Assembly: GCF_001048695.1 (NCBI RefSeq)
Contig: NZ_CVRB01000001.1
Location: 744,001 to 808,000 of the forward strand
Direction: 5' to 3'
Source: Neobacillus massiliamazoniensis
Lineage (GTDB): Bacteria; Bacillota; Bacilli; Bacillales; Cytobacillaceae
DNA length: 64,000 bases
Positions within the stretch are counted from its first letter, which is position 1. Every line of letters begins with the position of its first letter. Under the pieces are notes generated by a model that was given only the letters and a program-made list of their open reading frames with translations, had not been told where the DNA came from and made no database searches. The position numbers and the translations under genes were made by a program. Positions 49,720 through 57,906 of the stretch are shown piece by piece.

Positions 49720-52146
49720 TTACTGATTATGAAGCTTGACTCTTTGAAGTCTGAGTGCATTTAACACTACCGATACAGAGCTAAATGCCATTGCCGCCCC
49801 TGCAAGCCATGGGGCGAGAAAACCTAATGCAGCAACCGGAATTCCTAATGCATTGTAGCCAAATGCCCAGAATAAATTTTGTTTAATATTATGAATTGTC
49901 TTCTTACTCATCACCACCGCATCGGCGATACTGTTTAAATCGCCTCTCATCAGCGTTATATCTGCTGCTTCCATCGCTACATCTGTACCTGTCCCGATTG
50001 CCATGCCAATATCGGCGACCGCAAGTGCAGGTGCATCATTTATTCCATCACCAACCATTGCCACTCGTTTTCCTTCAAGCTGCAGCTTTTTCACTTCATC
50101 TGCTTTTCCTTCTGGTAAAACTTCAGCAATGAAGACATTAACTCCCACTTCGTCTGCGATGGCATGAGCGGTCCTAGTGTTGTCACCTGTTATCATGATG
50201 ACTTCAAGACCCATCTCTTTTAATTTCTTAATGGCCGCCTTCGATGTTTCTTTTACGGTATCCGCCACAGCTACGATTCCAGCGAAAACGCCATCAATCG
50301 CAACGAGCATAGCCGTTTTCCCATTTTCTTCAAGTGCCACCATTTTCTCTTCGGAAAAATCAAATGGAACTTGAAATTTTCTCATTAATTTTCGTGTTCC
50401 AATTAAAACAACTTTCCCGTTGACGGTTGCTCTAATACCATATCCAGGTATGGCTTCAAAACCAAAAACATCTACTAATCTATAGCCTTTTTGTTGTATA
50501 CCAGCTACAATCGCTTCAGCAAGCGGGTGCTCAGATTGTTTTTCAGCAGAACCAACCATTTGTAAAAATTCATCTTTCGAAAAATTTCCTTCAACGATTA
50601 CATCCGTTAACACCGGTTTACCATTTGTAACTGTACCGGTTTTATCTAGAAGGATCGTGGTAATTCGATGGGTCACTTCAAGATGTTCTCCGCCTTTAAA
50701 CAAAATTCCATATTCAGCTGCACGACCTGACCCAGCCATAATCGATGTAGGTGTTGCCAATCCAAGAGCACAAGGACAAGCGATGACGAGAACAGCAATC
50801 ATTTTTTCCAAAGCTCCTGCAAACTCTCCTGGGCTGACCCAAAAATACCAGATCAAAAAAGTGACCACGGCTATTCCAACGACAATTGGTACGAATATTC
50901 CAGATATTTGATCAGCCAATCTTTGAATGGGCGCCTTAGAGCCTTGCGCTTCTTCGACTACTTTTATGATTTGCGCTAAAGCTGTATCCTTGCCGACTTT
51001 TGTGGCTTTGATTTTTAAAAAACCATTCTTATTGATGGTGGCACCAATTACAGGTTCCCCAAGTGACTTATCAACCGGTACACTCTCACCTGTTATCATT
51101 GATTCATCCAGTGCTGAACGTCCTTCGATTATTTCACCGTCCACCGGCACCTTTTCTCCTGGCTTCACCAGTAGTATATCCCCGACAACCACTTCCTCTA
51201 ACGGCACTTCCACCTCTATTCCAGCCCTTAAAACCGTTGCTGTTTTGGCCTGAAGCCCCATTAATTTCTTGATGGCGTCAGAGGAACGGCCCTTAGCACG
51301 GGCTTCAAATAATTTTCCTAAAATGATCAAGGTGATCAGGACAGCACTTGTTTCAAAGTAGAGATTAACGGTGTGATGTCCAGATCCGATAGAGGCAATT
51401 GTCAAATACAAGCTGTAAAAATAAGCAGCTGACGTACCAAGCGCTACTAATACGTCCATATTGGCGCTACCATTTCGTAGGGCTTTGTATGCGCCAACAT
51501 AAAACTGTTTTCCAACCACAAATTGAACCGGTGTGGCCAGAGCCAGCTGCACCCATGGATTCATGAACATTTCAGGCAAATAGATAAAAGATGTAAAGGC
51601 AAAATGGCTGACCATTGCCCATAATAATGGAATGGATAAGATTAATGAAAAAACAAATTTACCTTTTTGTTTTTCTATTTCCCTTTCCTTGTAATTAGCA
51701 TGATCCTCTAAAAAATCTTGCTTCATCTTTGCCTGATAGCCTATCTTTTCAACCTGTTTAACCATATCCTGAACCGTAACTTGTGTTGGAACGTATTCTA
51801 TATTCGCTGTTTCAAGTGCCAGGTTAACAAAAGCTTGATTGACTCCGTCCAGTTTCTTAAGACCTTTTTCGATACGGGCGGCACATGCTGCACACGTCAT
51901 CCCTATTATGGAAAGTTCTACTTTCTCTGATTGAATATCATATCCAAGGTCCTTTATCTTTTTAATAAAATTTTCAACATCTGTTTCTTCAGGATTATAT
52001 TGGACTGTAGCTTTTTCAAGAGCTAAGTTTACATTCGCTGCTTGAACACCTCCCATCTTTTTCAACCCTTTTTCAATTCGAGCTGAACATGCCGCGCAGG
52101 TCATCCCTGTAATTGGCAATTGTACTTCTTTTGTAAAAGAGCTCAT
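49720..52146 (-). CDS. copA: Copper-exporting P1B-type ATPase CopA
   Basis: About 808 residues. Two N-terminal metal domains ([20 protein letters not shown] and [20 protein letters not shown]), eight spans, the TGE loop [16 protein letters not shown], the Cu+ transfer motif [15 protein letters not shown], the phosphorylation site [13 protein letters not shown], the HP loop [17 protein letters not shown] and [16 protein letters not shown]. It pumps Cu+ out of the cell. Start at ATG 52146 or 52149, just after GTGGGGGAG; the frame to 52170 lies before it. A CsoR-type box at 52204-52220 lies before the start, so it leads the operon. Confidence 0.96.
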   Translation of the reverse strand: MSSFTKEVQLPITGMTCAACSARIEKGLKKMGGVQAANVNLALEKATVQYNPEETDVENFIKKIKDLGYDIQSEKVELSIIGMTCAACAARIEKGLKKLDGVNQAFVNLALETANIEYVPTQVTVQDMVKQVEKIGYQAKMKQDFLEDHANYKEREIEKQKGKFVFSLILSIPLLWAMVSHFAFTSFIYLPEMFMNPWVQLALATPVQFVVGKQFYVGAYKALRNGSANMDVLVALGTSAAYFYSLYLTIASIGSGHHTVNLYFETSAVLITLIILGKLFEARAKGRSSDAIKKLMGLQAKTATVLRAGIEVEVPLEEVVVGDILLVKPGEKVPVDGEIIEGRSALDESMITGESVPVDKSLGEPVIGATINKNGFLKIKATKVGKDTALAQIIKVVEEAQGSKAPIQRLADQISGIFVPIVVGIAVVTFLIWYFWVSPGEFAGALEKMIAVLVIACPCALGLATPTSIMAGSGRAAEYGILFKGGEHLEVTHRITTILLDKTGTVTNGKPVLTDVIVEGNFSKDEFLQMVGSAEKQSEHPLAEAIVAGIQQKGYRLVDVFGFEAIPGYGIRATVNGKVVLIGTRKLMRKFQVPFDFSEEKMVALEENGKTAMLVAIDGVFAGIVAVADTVKETSKAAIKKLKEMGLEVIMITGDNTRTAHAIADEVGVNVFIAEVLPEGKADEVKKLQLEGKRVAMVGDGINDAPALAVADIGMAIGTGTDVAMEAADITLMRGDLNSIADAVVMSKKTIHNIKQNLFWAFGYNALGIPVAALGFLAPWLAGAAMAFSSVSVVLNALRLQRVKLHNQ

Positions 52147-52203
52147 CATTCTCCCCCACTTCACAAACAATCTCTTGATAAGATATCTTATACTTTATAT
52201 ACT

Positions 52204-52220
52204 ATACCCCTCTATGGTAT
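52204..52220 (-). promoter_or_regulatory. Candidate CsoR operator upstream of copA
   Basis: ATACC-CCTCTAT-GGTAT, a GC-centred inverted repeat like the B. subtilis copZA box, about 55-75 bases before the copA start. A shorter look-alike, ATACCCAGGTAT, lies at 49547-49558 before csoR. Confidence 0.7.
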
Positions 52221-52305
52221 ATTGTCAAAGGAAAATAAAAATTTTTTAAAAAAAAGGCTCTGTTAAAGGTCATTTATAAATTTTTACTAAAACCGACCAT
52301 GGTTA

Positions 52306-52690
52306 TTCGGTAAACGGGACATATATTTGTAAAATGGCACATATATTTGTAAAACAACACATATAAATCAAAAATGGCACATATCCGTTTTTTTCTAGGT
52401 GGATATCCAAAAAAGAACTTCGGAATTATATTTGGAGCTCTTTTCAATGGTAAAAATGGGTGCTCGGGATCAAATGGCACATATATTCGAAAAACGGCAC
52501 ATATAATCCTAAAATGACACATATATTTGTAAATCGGCACATATAAATCAAAAATGGCACATATCCGTTTTTTCTAGGTGAAAATCCAAAAAATGAGCTT
52601 CGAAGTTTATTTTCGAAGCTCTTTTCTATGGTAAAAATGGGTGCTCGGGATCAAATGGCACATATAAGTTTAAAACGACACTTAATAATT
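52306..52690. repeat. 20-bp-period array (GGCACATATA) with 100-bp spacers holding a hairpin
   Basis: The motif (G)GCACATATA recurs at exact 20-bp steps: 52316, 52336, 52356, 52376, then 52476, 52496, 52516, 52536, 52556, then 52657, 52677. Between the clusters lie two ~100-bp near-copies (CCGTTTTTTCTAGGTG ... GGTGCTCGGGATCAAATG) with a hairpin, best kept in the second: GAGCTTCGAA/TTCGAAGCTC (52595-52621) followed by TTTT. The whole block is a 180-bp tandem repeat. No gene is seen from 52221 to 52932. Confidence 0.92.
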
Positions 52691-52805
52691 AACATAATTT
52701 CAGTCACCATAGATCTTTTCGGTGATCAATACCAAATAAATTGATGTTAATCCTAACTTTTTACAAAACAACATCAACAATTAGCTAAGCTAAAAATAAA
52801 AAAGA

Positions 52806-52918
52806 ATGTCCCAAAAGCTTCTAACCTCTCTCTCAACACTCAAAATATAGCCGGATAGATAAGCAATTTCAGCTATAAATTGTAGGGAGACGAGGCTAAC
52901 ACTTTGTTTTGGGACATC
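52806..52918. other. Long-range inverted repeat downstream of the alarmone synthetase gene
   Basis: ATGTCCCAAAA (52806-52816) and TTTTGGGACAT (about 52908-52918) are inverted 11-bp ends of a 113-base stretch; an inner partial pairing CCTCTCTC/GGGAGACGAGG lies between. It may act as the terminator of the leftward gene ending at 52933, or be a small mobile remnant. Confidence 0.55.
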
Positions 52919-52932
52919 CTCTTCAACATATT

Positions 52933-53685
52933 CTATTTTTTATCATCCATCGTCTTTTGGATAAAATTTTCGAGAAAGGGAAAAGTAAAATTCCCGTTTG
53001 ATAAATCTAGCAGCAAGCGTTCATCTTTGTTTCTTTCAGCTTGCTTTATTTCTGAAATCTCTTTATGAAGCCTCTCCATTTTCCGATCCAACTTGTCTGC
53101 CATGACGGACGCTTCCTTTAGTTCTGCAATCATATGCTCTGGTACTTCTTTATTGTATTTATAAAAGATTTTGTGTTCAAGGCTGGCCCAAAAGTCCATG
53201 GCAATCGTACGAATTTGAACCTCAACATAAGTTAATTCCTCACGGTCCGACATAAAGATTGGAATTTGCACAATAAAATGGAGGCTTTGATACCCATTTG
53301 GCTTTGGATTTTTTATATAATCCTTATAATCGACAACTGTTACATCCTTTTGATTGGCAATCATTCTGCTTAATTCGTAAATATCGGACTGAAAAGAGCA
53401 AGTTATTCTGATTCCGGCGATATCACGGACATTTTCTTTAATCGAATGTAAATTAAAGTCGTATCCCTTGCGATACACTTTCTGGATAATACTTTCCGGT
53501 GTCTTTAAACGGGATTTCACATGTTCAATTGGATTATAGTCGTGGATATAATTAAATTCTTCTTTAAGGATATTAATTTTAGTATTCATTTCATCTAACG
53601 CAAATTTATAGGCCATCATGAACCTCATCAATTCGACCTTCATATCTTTCATTTCTTTTATTTCAAAAATATTTTCTATACTCAA
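52933..53685 (-). CDS. Small alarmone (p)ppGpp synthetase, YwaC/RelP-like
   Basis: 250 residues. The RelA synthetase core is complete: YNPIEHVKSRLKTPESIIQK, DIAGIRITCSFQSDIYELSR, IKNPKPNGYQSLHFIVQIP (the substrate loop), YVEVQIRTIAMDFWASLEHK and IFYKYNKEVPEHMIAELKEA. There is no hydrolase or TGS/ACT part, so it is a single-domain synthetase that makes (p)ppGpp under cell-wall stress, like B. subtilis YwaC. It is longer at the C-terminus than YwaC, adding a helical, charged 40-residue tail (IKQAERNKDERLLLDLSNGN). TTG start with GAGGGTG about seven bases before. Confidence 0.9.
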   Translation of the reverse strand: MSIENIFEIKEMKDMKVELMRFMMAYKFALDEMNTKINILKEEFNYIHDYNPIEHVKSRLKTPESIIQKVYRKGYDFNLHSIKENVRDIAGIRITCSFQSDIYELSRMIANQKDVTVVDYKDYIKNPKPNGYQSLHFIVQIPIFMSDREELTYVEVQIRTIAMDFWASLEHKIFYKYNKEVPEHMIAELKEASVMADKLDRKMERLHKEISEIKQAERNKDERLLLDLSNGNFTFPFLENFIQKTMDDKK

Positions 53686-54037
53686 ATTGCTGCACCCTCA
53701 CTTTATTTAACCTTTTAAATTCTTTTTACGTATGTAATCGAATTAACACTTGCTCTGGCATGTGATCATCTCAAGTCAATCATATCATTTCTATTTTACT
53801 TGAACTACAATTCAGCTTCATATATACAGATCAATGAATACGTTTGATACTTACCAAGGCTTCACATTTACCCTTTCAATATTTCACTAAAAAAATTTTA
53901 TTCATTGAAGGACTTAAAAAGATATTTACGAATAATATAGTGTAAAAAAGTCCAGTTTTTGAAAACTTCGTACTGGAAATATTCGTTTTCTTTCCTGTAT
54001 AATATGTTCAATAATATTTTGAAAGGTGTTGATTAAT
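53686..54037. promoter_or_regulatory. Intergenic region between the alarmone synthetase and a small ORF
   Basis: 352 AT-rich bases. A sigma-A-like pair, TGGAAA then 18 bases and TATAAT near 53996-54001, precedes the small rightward ORF. No other gene is visible; a 63-codon leftward frame here is the shadow of the ORF and lacks a ribosome site. Confidence 0.45.
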
Positions 54038-54205
54038 TTGGCTGACCAAACTGAATCAAAAAAAATCTCTGTTAATTCTACGATTTCATTAAAAGGAATT
54101 GTAAAAGCCATTTTCAACGATACCGTTCATGTCCAAATTGGCGGCAAGATTATTTCTCTACCTACTTCCGATTTCCTTCTTGAAAGACCAAGACCAACAC
54201 AGTAA
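54038..54205 (+). CDS. Small 55-residue hypothetical protein
   Basis: TTG start at 54038 with GAAAGGTG eight bases before, then a frame of 55 residues: ADQTESKKISVNSTISLKGI, VKAIFNDTVHVQIGGKIISL, PTSDFLLERPRPTQ. Two short beta strands around VHVQIGGKIISLP suggest a small barrel-like domain. It has a good promoter and its own terminator (54245-54274), so it is probably real. I do not recognise the family. Confidence 0.6.
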   Translation: MADQTESKKISVNSTISLKGIVKAIFNDTVHVQIGGKIISLPTSDFLLERPRPTQ

Positions 54206-54244
54206 GGTATTTCTTCCTTGCTTTTACAACTTGTATATATGAAA

Positions 54245-54274
54245 AAGCCCATCAAAATGATGGGCTTCTCTTTT
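54245..54274 (+). terminator. Terminator after the 55-residue ORF
   Basis: AAGCCCATCA and TGATGGGCTT are 10-bp perfect arms around AA, followed by CTCTTTT. The leftward side also has an A run, so it may end both flanking genes. Confidence 0.85.
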
Positions 54275-54317
54275 ATATTATTTGGACTTCAATAAAGTCC
54301 AACGCCTTACGATTTAC

Positions 54318-54785
54318 TTATTCCCACCCCTCAAGAATGGTCATCTGTATTTTACGAATGACGTCTCCTCTACTGAGGACTCCTACCACCCGATTTTCAT
54401 CATCGACAACAGGTAATTTTTTAAAATGATGTTTGGACAAAAGTTGAACAACTTTTTTTAATTCGTCTTCAGGATGTATGGTGACAATGTTTCTTGTCTT
54501 TGCGATCTTTATAATGGAGAGATTCTTCATTTCGCTCATGCGGCTCTCTAAATTTATTTCCTCAATAAGAATGCTATAGGTAAAATAATTTTGGATATGT
54601 TGATCTACTGGTTTGATTGCTCGGAGAATATCTCCATCAGTTACGATACCGAGGAGCTTTCCACCTGAGTCCACAATGGGCACACCGCCTATTTTCTTCT
54701 CTACAAATGTTTTCATTACTTCTTTAATTGACGCTTCCGGTAAGACTGTAATGACCTCTTTAATCATGAAATCTTTTACTTTCAT
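54318..54785 (-). CDS. Two-CBS-domain protein
   Basis: 155 residues, two CBS motifs: the first covers VKDFMIKEVITVLPEASIKE, KKIGGVPIVDSGGKLLGIVT, DGDILRAI; the second TRNIVTIHPEDELKKVVQLL, HHFKKLPVVDDENRVVGVLS and RGDVIRKI. Such pairs bind adenine nucleotides (AMP, ATP, c-di-AMP or others) and regulate a partner. No effector domain is present, so it is a stand-alone sensor. Single gene; ATG 54785. Partner unknown. Confidence 0.9.
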   Translation of the reverse strand: MKVKDFMIKEVITVLPEASIKEVMKTFVEKKIGGVPIVDSGGKLLGIVTDGDILRAIKPVDQHIQNYFTYSILIEEINLESRMSEMKNLSIIKIAKTRNIVTIHPEDELKKVVQLLSKHHFKKLPVVDDENRVVGVLSRGDVIRKIQMTILEGWE

Positions 54786-54976
54786 ACCATTTCACCGCTT
54801 TCGGTTCTTTTTTCTTTGCAACGAAAACAAAACATAATCTACAATTTAAGTATTGCATTAGGGTATTGCACTGTCAATGAAGGAAATGTGAACTAACAAT
54901 TGACTTTATTCCTTTGCCCATAAAAAAAGGACGATATTTCCTTTAGAAATGATCGCCATCTTGCCAAGAATCTATA

Positions 54977-55543
54977 CTACTTCGATATGTGCTTTTGATA
55001 GCAATGGCACGTTACGATATGGTCATTCACCATACCTGTTGCCTGCATAAAAGCATAACAAATTGTTGAGCCGACAAATTTAAAGCCACGTTTCTTTAAA
55101 TCCTTGCTAAGACGATCGCTAATTTCCGTTCTAACAGGAACTTCTGTACCATCTTTAAAATGATTTTGGATAGGACTTCCGCCAACAAAAGACCAAATAT
55201 ACGTACTAAAGGAGCCATATTCCTCTACTATGTTTAAAAAAGCTTTTGCATTAGTTACAACCGCATGTATTTTAAGCCTGTTTCTAACAATTCCTTCATT
55301 ATGTAAAAGTGCTTCCATTTTCTTTACATCGTATGTCACAATTTTCTTTGCATCAAAATTATCAAATGCTTTCCTATAATGTTCCCTCTTTTTTAAAATC
55401 GTGTACCAACTTAAGCCTGCCTGTGCTCCTTCAAGATTCAAATACTCAAAAAGCAAGCGGTCATCATACACCGGAACACCCCATTCATTGTCATGATAAC
55501 CAAGATAAAGCGGGTCCTGATTTACCCAGCCACATCTATTCAT
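54977..55543 (-). CDS. tag: DNA-3-methyladenine glycosylase I (Tag)
   Basis: 188 residues. Start NRCGWVNQDPLYLGYHDNEW (Cys4 zinc ligand and the family motif), then NLEGAQAGLSWYTILKKREH with the base pocket, and the end MVNDHIVTCHCYQ supplying the other zinc ligands (HxxxCxC). The enzyme removes 3-methyladenine from alkylated DNA. I set the start at ATG 55543 (AGGAGG seven bases before), not 55573, which would overlap the end of the ComA-like gene. It follows that gene closely in the same direction. Confidence 0.93.
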   Translation of the reverse strand: MNRCGWVNQDPLYLGYHDNEWGVPVYDDRLLFEYLNLEGAQAGLSWYTILKKREHYRKAFDNFDAKKIVTYDVKKMEALLHNEGIVRNRLKIHAVVTNAKAFLNIVEEYGSFSTYIWSFVGGSPIQNHFKDGTEVPVRTEISDRLSKDLKKRGFKFVGSTICYAFMQATGMVNDHIVTCHCYQKHISK

Positions 55544-55562
55544 TACGCTCCTCCTCGTCCTC

Positions 55563-56204
55563 CTAATGATCAAGTAAGCCTATTTCCTTTACTTTAACAA
55601 CGGCTTCAATTCTTGTTTGCACGCCTAATTTATGGAAAATGCTAGTTAAACTATACTCCAATGACCGTTGGCCCATAAACAATTCTTGAGAAATCTCCTT
55701 ATTTGTTTTACCTTTTACTAATTCTTGTATGATTTTCTTCTCTTTTTCACTAAGGGAGATGGATTCTTTCGCAATCTCTCGTTGGGAAGAATGGACCGTT
55801 CTATGATAGATTTCTTGTAAAAAGGAGATGGGGATCACAATCTCTTGATTTAAAGCGCATCGTATTGCCCTAATTAACTGATCCTTCGTTGCTGCCTTGG
55901 AGATAAAGCCCACAGCACCGGACTCCATGAACAAATCTAGATTCGGAAACATTTCATATTCTGTAAAAATTAAAATTTTTGCGTTTGGATCAATCTCTAA
56001 AACTTTTTTCGTTAATTCAAATCCGTCCTGCTCCGGCATATGGAGATCGAAAAGCATAACATCAAATGACTGCGTTTTCAATCGTTCTAAAGCCTTTAAA
56101 CCTGAAGACTCAAAATGGGCTTCCATATCGAATTCATGATTAATTATTAACTTTGTTCCTTCTCCCACTAAAGGATGATCATCAACAAGTAAAATTTGAA
56201 TCAT
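55563..56204 (-). CDS. ComA-like response regulator (NarL/LuxR type)
   Basis: 213 residues. A normal receiver domain, IQILLVDDHPLVGEGTKLII, with acceptor Asp53 in DVMLFDLHMPEQDG and the conserved Lys near 104 (ISKAATKDQ), then a LuxR helix-turn-helix: SLSEKEKKIIQELVKGKTNK, EISQELFMGQRSLEYSLTSI, FHKLGVQTRIEAVVKVKEIG. The phrase RSLEYSLTSIF.KL and the length are close to B. subtilis ComA, the competence and quorum regulator, but no comP kinase, comX or comQ gene is next to it. It is an orphan here, so the role may differ. Confidence 0.82.
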   Translation of the reverse strand: MIQILLVDDHPLVGEGTKLIINHEFDMEAHFESSGLKALERLKTQSFDVMLFDLHMPEQDGFELTKKVLEIDPNAKILIFTEYEMFPNLDLFMESGAVGFISKAATKDQLIRAIRCALNQEIVIPISFLQEIYHRTVHSSQREIAKESISLSEKEKKIIQELVKGKTNKEISQELFMGQRSLEYSLTSIFHKLGVQTRIEAVVKVKEIGLLDH

Positions 56205-56390
56205 TTTAACACCCCAAAAAACATAATGGAAATTATATAAATAGACTTTGGCAGTATGAAAATGTTCCTAGCATCCTCAAGTAGATTCTGTCGATACGCA
56301 TCTCAATTTTTTGCCACAAAAATTATTATACTTTTATAAAATCTTTTTGCCTACTATTTCTTAAAAAAACGGTAAACTATTAAAATTAAT

Positions 56391-56620
56391 GCTGTGTTAA
56401 ACTTGCCTGTTGATTTGCGCTTCAGGCGCTTCGCTTTCCGCGGGCGTTCCGGGGAGCCTCCTCGGCGCTTAAGCGCCTGTGGGGTCTCCCCTGCCCCGTA
56501 CTCCCGCAGGACATTGAATTACATCCTTGAATCCGCCCACGCACGAAGGAAATGCGATAGCATTTTCGAGGAGTCTCGCGCCTTCCGCTCCAATCAACAT
56601 TGTTTCAAAAATCAACAATG
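56391..56620 (-). repeat. GC-rich inverted-repeat element, copy 2 (longer form)
   Basis: Reversed relative to the copy at 26556-26735. The shared blocks are GCGCTTCGCTTTCCGCGGGC, GGGAGCCTCCTCGGCGCTTA, GGGGTCTCCC, and GAGTCTCGCGCCTTCCGCTC. It has about 60 extra bases (about 56509-56568) between the CTCCTGCGGG-type block and the end block. Its flanks are GCTGTGTTAAAC and AATCAACAT. The region 56205-56709 has no gene. Confidence 0.85.
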
Positions 56621-56709
56621 ACAAAATAAAAAAGTCTCCCTTCTGAGAGACAATAATAGGTATATATTCTTAGGGGGTATTCGATTTTACTTTATTAATC
56701 AAAAACTTC

Positions 56710-57513
56710 TTAAACGAACGAATCAAAGGAAAATCCCTTCGACTCAAGTCTTTGTCGCAAATGAAGTATGGCCATGGAATGGATTTGGGAAATACGGCCT
56801 TTTGTGAGATTCAGGACGTCTGCTATCTCCACCTGACTAAGTCCTTCATAGTAAAATAATGAAATGACCAATCTTTCTTTTTCAGAAAGCTTATCTATAC
56901 AAATGGCTAGCATTTTTTGAAATTCCACCATCTGCAATTGGCGTTCATGAGAGAGTAAATTTTCATCCTTAATTTGATCTAAACGGCTCTGCTGCTTTCC
57001 CTCCTCTTCATTTGCATTCACTGGGTCATTAAGTGAGAGCAGGGATGACAACGATAGTGCAGCCATGCTCTGATCCACTTCATCAAGAGGTAAATTCAAA
57101 TATTTGCTTATCTCGTCTTCTGTAGGTGATCTCATGAAAGTTTGTTCTAAATCGCGAAAGGCAGTATTTACCTTCTTTGCTTTCTCCCGAATTCCGCGCG
57201 GCACCCAATCCATTTGTCGAATCCCATCTAGCATGGCTCCTTTTATACGCCATAATCCAAATGTTTCGAATTGATAGCCTTTGTTATAGTCGAATTTTCT
57301 GATTGCTTCAATTAGACCAATATAACCTAGCCCAACCAAGTCTTCTTTTGGAATAATCCTCTGTGGAATACTCATGCTTAATCGATTAGCCATTTGCTCG
57401 ACCAAATAAGCATATTGTTTCACCAAATTTTCCTGTGATAAAAAATCGCCCTTCTCCTGATAAGTCCTCCATAAATAATCATGCGGAATATTTTTTTTGA
57501 CTGCTGCTCTCAA
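56710..57513 (-). CDS. sigD: Flagellar sigma factor SigD (FliA/WhiG family)
   Basis: 267 residues. Regions 1.2/2 are at ENLVKQYAYLVEQMANRLSM, DLVGLGYIGLIEAIRKFDYN and FGLWRIKGAMLDGIRQMDWV (the FliA -10 contact helix), region 3 at RSPTEDEISKYLNLPLDEVD and region 4 at LSEKERLVISLFYYEGLSQV then EIADVLNLTKGRISQIHSMA. It directs transcription of late flagellar, motility and autolysin genes. TTG start; SD GGGGG. Last in the fla operon after a small membrane protein. Confidence 0.95.
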   Translation of the reverse strand: MRAAVKKNIPHDYLWRTYQEKGDFLSQENLVKQYAYLVEQMANRLSMSIPQRIIPKEDLVGLGYIGLIEAIRKFDYNKGYQFETFGLWRIKGAMLDGIRQMDWVPRGIREKAKKVNTAFRDLEQTFMRSPTEDEISKYLNLPLDEVDQSMAALSLSSLLSLNDPVNANEEEGKQQSRLDQIKDENLLSHERQLQMVEFQKMLAICIDKLSEKERLVISLFYYEGLSQVEIADVLNLTKGRISQIHSMAILHLRQRLESKGFSFDSFV

Positions 57514-57516
57514 CGA

Positions 57517-57894
57517 TTATCCCCCCTGGTTTTCCTTTGTCCATGTATGGATCGTCTGTGCGATTTTTTCAGGGTCTTGTGTTCCCAACTCATCATGCAA
57601 TTTTGTTAACGAAATTGCTTGAAATGGTGCTTCTTTCATTGGCCCATCTTCATTTTGTACTATTTTTGGATTCTTCTGTGCAACCGTTTTTTTCTGGTCA
57701 TGTTCTGAATCTTTTTTTGACGATATTTGCTGTATAAAAAAGCGGAAGAAAAAGCCGAAACCAAAGAAGAGAACAAAACCGATTCCAGCTCTAAACAAGG
57801 AATCTGGCCATGTATTGTTGACGATCGAAAAACTATAGGTAAGAAGGAACGCCGCTACTCCTAAGATTATGTTCATGCTCCATTTTCTGGCCAT
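57517..57894 (-). CDS. Small membrane protein between flhG and sigD
   Basis: 125 residues. Two membrane spans (MNIILGVAAFLLTYSFSIVN, SLFRAGIGFVLFFGFGFFFR) are followed by a charged, probably disordered tail (SKKDSEHDQKKTVAQKNPKI) and a short amphipathic end (FQAISLTKLHDELGTQDPEK). I do not recognise it. In B. subtilis, the swarming protein SwrB lies next to sigD, but SwrB has one span and is placed after sigD, so this is at most an analogue. 12 bases after flhG, 3 before sigD; it is clearly part of the operon. Confidence 0.6.
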   Translation of the reverse strand: MARKWSMNIILGVAAFLLTYSFSIVNNTWPDSLFRAGIGFVLFFGFGFFFRFFIQQISSKKDSEHDQKKTVAQKNPKIVQNEDGPMKEAPFQAISLTKLHDELGTQDPEKIAQTIHTWTKENQGG

Positions 57895-57906
57895 ATGGTC
57901 ATCCCC

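Noticed and set aside
52274..52540. 88-codon leftward ORF across the 20-bp array
   Set aside because: It is a translation of the ATATGTGCC repeat with no start signal; the period of 20 is not a multiple of three, unlike a true protein repeat.
53926..54117. 63-codon leftward ORF
   Set aside because: It is the antisense shadow of the 55-residue gene with its TTG start and ribosome site on the other strand.
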